The notes under the pieces are model-generated. The model saw only the letters and a program-made list of their open reading frames with translations, made no database searches and was not told the DNA's origin. Below, one piece after another: positions 59,151 through 64,000 of a DNA stretch of 64,000 nt. Numbering within the stretch: the stretch's first letter is position 1; the number at the start of each line of letters is the position of its first letter. The translations under genes and the position numbers were made by a program. This DNA comes from Eumeta japonica (Eukaryota; Arthropoda; Insecta; Lepidoptera; Psychidae). Location of the stretch: assembly GCA_005406025.1 (NCBI GenBank), contig BGZK01001353.1, forward strand, positions 1-64,000. The letters are read 5' to 3'.

Positions 59151-60012
59151 GAACGATTACGAAATTCAGCGATAGGTACAATGTTGGATAATTGTTCGGA
59201 GCGCTCCGGGTTGCATATGTGATAAAATACTTACGACTAATAACTACGTTTTTTTGTACTTATCTCAGTTTACGTAAGTCGCTATTTACACAAATAGTCT
59301 GCCTTATTGACTGAGCGAGTCATGTATCTGTATGTATGCAACTTCGCACCATTCAAAGCATACGATCTAGAGATTTGTAATTCGGAATACGTATTCTTTT
59401 TTGTCGGACGCTGACAAATTTTAGCTGACCTTTTCAAAATTCCAAGGGAACTTAAAAAAGGATAGACGACGAACAAAAATCGCTATGTTCGAAATATATT
59501 AATTTCGTTACATATGATTATATCGAGGTCGTATGCAAGTCCGATTTCGTTTCGGGTGCAGGTAGTCAAAGCTTCGGGCTGTCGGTGTATAACTGTAATT
59601 CAATTATGGCGATGTCCATTGCTGGCAGAATACCGAAAGTCATTAAAAAGTTTACTACTTACAATAAATACTACGGGTAGAACTTGTATTAGGAAACGGT
59701 GTATCGATGCATTTTGGTTGATGTCTTTCGAAATCCTTGGAAATATTTACGTATTAAATAATAAAATCAACGATTTTTCTATCTATTTTTTTGTCTTCAT
59801 TTTGATCACCTATAAAATGAGAATAGTGTTTAATAAGATTCGAATTAAACGAATTTTTCACAAATTATATTATTATTTCGCAATCAAATAAAAAATACTA
59901 AACAAACAAAGAATCGGCGTTTTCCTTAAATCTATAAGCGCGTCCATTGACTGCCTAATGGGAATATCGCTTCCTAGTGATAATTTCAAAATGAATTTGT
60001 ATTCTCTCTTTT
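59151..60012. other. Gene-free stretch, nothing recognised
   Basis: The 125-codon frame at 59514-59891 changes to AT-rich low-complexity sequence in its second half and has no recognisable domain, so it is left uncalled. Confidence 0.35.
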
Positions 60013-60577
60013 TAGAGTTCCGTACCTATAAAGCAAAAAGATCACTTCGTTGTCTGCTTGTCCGTTCTGTTTGTCAAGACGCTTTATTTCAAGAACTTAG
60101 AGGTATCAAGTGGAAATTAATACCAAATACTTAGGACTGCGGTCCCTTAAATCTGTAAAAAAATCAAGCTTCTAAAGCAACTTAATCAAAAAATATAACC
60201 AAAATACTGCCATAAATGCCTTATATTTTGAAACTCGGAAGTAAATTAAGACCTACATAGCGTTTTCCCAATTGACCTATAATCATAAAATTTGGCAAAA
60301 AAAAAAGTCTTACAGTACAAGTACAGGAAAAAGTCTGAATGTATAGGAGAAATTTTTTGAACTTCGCGCTATGAAATCATAATTTTCCAAACTTAAATAA
60401 TTTCAACAAAATTCGAAATTTTTTTATGAAAAACTTAAGTTTCGGAATATATCGTCAGTATCGGTATAGAAAACAGGCAAAAATCATCGCGACTCGAAGG
60501 ATGTAATATCTACATACATAATTAAGTTTGTACGGAACCTTAAAGGTGCGAGTCCTATTCGCACTTATCCAGTTTTT
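60013..60577 (+). mobile_element. AGGGTTCCGTAC-family repeat, both ends present
   Basis: The left end AGAGTTCCGTAC (60014-60025) is followed by GATCACTTCGTTGTCTGC, TGTCCGTTCTGTTTGTCAAG and ATTTCAAGAACTTAGAGGTA. The right end GTACGGAACCTT (60530-60541) is followed by AAAGGTGCGAGTCCTATTCG, CACTTATCCAG and a T-run. Same layout as the copy at 38961-39611, but a different subfamily in the body. Confidence 0.75.
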
Positions 60578-61494
60578 TCATATCCTAGCAATTAAAAAAA
60601 CGAAAAAGGGAAAGAAAAATAATTACTGTCTTTACAAGAGTAAAAAAAGTACAATATTTGTAAGAGAAAAAAGGAGAAACAATAAAATCGTGAATAAAAC
60701 AAAAGAAATGCAAAGAGAATTAAATCAGTTTTACTGGTTAGGACACGAGAATTTTAGCTGAAGTAAACAAATGTGACAACATACGTTGCACCGTAGGGAA
60801 CAGCTATACAATAGTAGAAAAGTGACATTGTTTGCCAGAAAATCAGTTAGACACAGTTAAATGCACGAAATGAGAGCCGACTTAGCTACAAAAACAGCTG
60901 TATTTGTAATCAACACTTCTGTTCATAAAGCCTTCAAATCGTTTTCATTGCTCGTACGCGAACACGTAATTGAGACGAACTCTATAGATTCTAAAAAAAA
61001 ATTGTATTATAAAATTTAATTTTAAATACAACTAAATTTAATATTGAATGAACCCTTTCATACACATGTCACATCTGCATTTCTCTTTTTGGTTTGAGTT
61101 ATTGTACAACGCAAGAAACTCTCCCGCTGTGAAGTTAGTCACGAAAGCGTTGCAATGCCGTAGAATTGGCACTTAAGTTTTGCAGGTAATTCGTAGCGGC
61201 TTGCGTTGCACTGAACTCCCAGGCGCGGAACCGCTCATAAAATCTGGCAAAGTTAAAAACGCACTCGCCCATTCGCTCGGATTCGAAACTTGTTATCTTT
61301 TTTTTATCAAGAAGCTTTCAACTATCGCTGGGAATTTCAATAGACCGGTGTGCGTGTGTATAAATTTTCCTACAAAAACATTTACTCGCGCATTGAGAAT
61401 CGAAAACGGAAATTCACCAGGGAAACTTCGCTAAGCCGGAACGAATGCGGGTCACAAAATAAAACATTTAGTCGCAAAAAAGGTTGAGCAGCTT
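60578..61494. other. Gene-free stretch, nothing recognised
   Basis: AT-rich, becoming CpG-richer from about 61140. The frame at 61180-61434 has no domain. Confidence 0.35.
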
Positions 61495-61575
61495 TCGCGA
61501 ATTACGAGTTTTGAACGGGCGCTCATTACCCGCGGCGTGTTCGCGCGCATGCGGGCGCGCGGCCGACCTGTTTAA
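61495..61575. other. CpG-rich islet
   Basis: GCGCGCATGCGGGCGCGCGG, at about 61542-61561, is a palindrome-like CpG cluster. No exon. Confidence 0.3.
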
Positions 61576-62879
61576 ATTATTTTCCGGCGAAACTATTTGC
61601 GATTACTGTTCGAGTATCGAGTACCGATTTTAGATAAGTTTCATTAAAACACAATGCGCGTCTGTGACGCACAGAATAATTAAAATTTTTGGAGCAAAAA
61701 ATATGTATTTTAGGCGGTTTTCGGATGAGCAAAATCTTGAGTTCCCGTCACGGATATGCTAATGCAGTACATGTTCAAAGTTCTTTATGCACGCGGTGTG
61801 CAATTTCAAGGTAGTGCAATATATGTGGAAACCTTTTTATGCGGTTTAGGCGATTTTTGTATGAGTAAAATGTTGGAGTTCGTTTCGTTTTCGCAGGATA
61901 TTTGGAAACTTTTTGAACAGTGAAAATTACATATTCAATTTTTTTTTAAATTCCAACATTATTTTTGTTTTATTAAAATTAATAAACTTAAGTTTTGCAG
62001 TTCAAACTTTAATATGCACATTGATTGTTTATGTAGCTTGATTATATTATGTGGTTTTATCAGTAAATGAACCATATAAAAATGTATATAATCGTTGCTC
62101 CGAGTGTCGATAGATATAAAAACCAGACTAATGTTAATGATTAAATTATGATATTTTAATATTTGATATAATAATTAATTTGAAACTTTCAACAACCCAC
62201 TGTTATTTCATAGTTTTATGTTTTCACTGAGAGAAGTCATTAGAGACTGCTCAGAGCGGCAGTTCCCAATAACTGCCTTTTTATTTTCGCAGAAACGGTT
62301 CCCGAACTGTACATATTTCGTAAGGCAGGCCTATCGTTTGATAACTATTTGTATATCCTTAGTAAATAAGTCATATTTAAATAAAGCTAAACAGTAAAGA
62401 TTCGCCACACGCAGTTATAAAATTCGAAAGAGATTCTACCATAATAAACTTTTTTCTCTAAATAATCATCTTGTAGTGTCGATCGCAGTCGAACGTCGTA
62501 CTGAAAAATGTTCAATGAGTTCTATTCGTATTTTTTAGGTGGTATAATGTATTTTGGGAAAATAAGGACATTCTGTATCAATAAATATCAAGGATAATTT
62601 ATTCCATTATCTTTCGCTATTAAAGTTTTTACCCTGCACTAATTTTCGAACAAGTTACATTTATTTTACATCGAGTCTAAACTTTCATTATTCAAGTCTG
62701 TGCGTATATCAGTGTCACAGCTTTCACAGGCCACATCACAATAGCGAATGCACGTTATTACATACCATAGACAAATTGACATAGATTAGTCATCGATATT
62801 ACGTATAACCGTTTCGAATTTCACTATGCGAATGAATCATATCAAATAATAATCGATTAATTGTAATGTACCGACACGT
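61576..62879. other. Gene-free stretch, nothing recognised
   Basis: No coding or repeat signal recognised. Confidence 0.4.
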
Positions 62880-63115
62880 AGCCGTTTATTACTGGTTTGT
62901 CGATGCATCAAAGCCGCTTGTTCGACGCTGAATTTCAATCGCAAGTGGCACGTGAGCTGCATTCGGAGCGCATGCGCGTTATCGATTCAAAGCGAAATCA
63001 CCGATCGACGCATAAACAGACCGTAAATCGCCTTGCGGAGATTACCCGCTCGTTCGTCACGAGTTTATCCAAAAAAAAATCCATGTCACGAGCTAATAGC
63101 TTATTCGTTCCAGTC
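62880..63115. other. CpG-richer islet, possible regulatory DNA or unrecognised exon
   Basis: The first half of the 121-codon plus-strand frame at 62897-63262 is CpG-richer and hydrophilic, then it runs into AT-rich DNA. No domain and no clear splice donor were seen, so I prefer non-coding DNA, with low certainty. Confidence 0.25.
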
Positions 63116-64000
63116 GAGGCAATAAAACGCAAACCTGCGCACACGCCTTCGTCTTTATATTATATATGTATTTATGTAAATACCTTAACATATTTCGAGA
63201 AACCGATTAGGTGCGACTCGAATATTACATTTATACGCATATTGTTTTATAGCTTTAGGTGACCGGTATGTGCTCTCGATTTATACGTTTAAGGTCAGCA
63301 AGGGGTAATAAATTATCAAAGAACGACTCAATATACCTATTTGGTTAATGTGAATTATCGCACTTAAAATGTGTAAAAAGTTTGAATTACAATTATTGAA
63401 ATCTTTAAAGCAATTTATTATTTTCTTATGGAATACATTTTCTTTTAAAGAGGTGATCCTAAAACACGTTCGTCAAATAAAACAATAATTTTAACGTATG
63501 ATATCGTGCATGACCACACGCGGAAGAAGGCGACGCGAGCAATATGCAGGACGGGTTCCCGGAACGCACATCTGTCTAAATAATGCACTCACACGGTCAG
63601 AACTGGCACGAATGCATTCGACGCACTATGCACCCGCGCACGTAGTTCGCACAGAGCTTAGAATAGTTTCGTTCGATCTTGTAAGTTCGTTTTCGACGAA
63701 TAAAAAATACGAGCGATTATAAATATCAAACAGAAAGAAATTAAATTAAAATAAATGTTCAATTTTCTAATGAAATGATCATACGAAGGAATTAACTTCA
63801 TTTATGACCGCATTTCAATGAACGTTTTAACTAATTATTTTTTAATTCCAAATTTTAAATAAAGCTTTTTTACATTAACACTTTATAAATTATATGGGTT
63901 ATTGATCGAAATTTATAAAATAAAAGCTGAAAATTTTTTCTAGTATATTTTATAATGTTAATTAACTCAATAACAACACCTACAGGACAACATCTAATCA
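63116..64000. other. Gene-free stretch, nothing recognised
   Basis: AT-rich. The 74-codon frame at 63498-63722 has no domain. Confidence 0.4.

Noticed and set aside
59514..59891. 125-codon plus frame
   Set aside because: No domain; the second half is low-complexity AT-rich sequence.
62897..63262. 121-codon plus frame with a hydrophilic first half
   Set aside because: No recognisable domain or splice sites, and the frame continues into AT-rich DNA. Noted as an islet instead.
1..64000. CRISPR arrays, bacterial operons, phage or viral genes
   Set aside because: No regularly spaced repeats and no dense coding. The window has the texture of a eukaryotic, insect-like genome throughout.

Overview
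The window looks like intergenic and intronic DNA from a large, AT-rich, transposon-laden insect genome, most probably a moth or butterfly (Lepidoptera). I infer this from the repeat families: the repeat with AGGGTTCCGTAC ends and a CCGTCCGTCCGTCTGTC block, two lineages of LINE reverse-transcriptase remnants, a tRNA-derived SINE, Helitrons ending in a hairpin plus CTAGT, and CCTAA (TTAGG-type) repeats. No database search was possible, so family names rest on recognised motifs.

Only one host gene is supported. On the minus strand a signal-peptide exon (coding 23356 to 23284) splices in matching phase to the first exon of a C-type lectin domain (22370 to 22234). Later exons are not visible and probably lie beyond the left end, which would make much of 1-22233 intron. 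A LINE tail (22388-22612) sits in intron 1, antisense and about 18 bp from the splice acceptor. A 45-bp perfect hairpin lies in the same intron.

The most structured region is 44235-51430. From left to right it holds: a minus-strand repeat with an internal 28-bp minisatellite; an upstream segment with three heat-shock-element-like motifs and a TATA/TCAGT pair; a decayed Helitron Rep-helicase coding region (45665 to about 49360) that keeps its HUH, Tyr and Walker A motifs; about 300 bp of unidentified sequence; a 5'-truncated Penelope-like element (49681 to about 51000) whose reverse transcriptase and GIY-YIG endonuclease are broken, and whose own last 104 bp is also present inverted at its left end; and then a Helitron 3' terminus (hairpin 51203-51222, CTAG 51229-51232). 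The Penelope-like element is therefore most simply read as nested inside the Helitron.

Elsewhere there are two non-autonomous hAT-like elements with 8-bp target-site duplications (15771-15876 and 31700-31952), two more Helitron remnants (ending at 34914 and 37821), LINE remnants at 1240-1720, 52285-53275 and 58885-59150, and at least eight fragments of the AGGGTTCCGTAC family. At least eight short near-perfect foldbacks are scattered through the window. Between these, AT-rich DNA is punctuated by CpG-rich islets of 0.1-0.6 kb (for example 11285-11870, 33360-33600, 38390-38770, 58060-58690). They hold no convincing exons and are best treated as candidate regulatory DNA. A TATA plus initiator pair at 35364-35398 is the best-looking host promoter.
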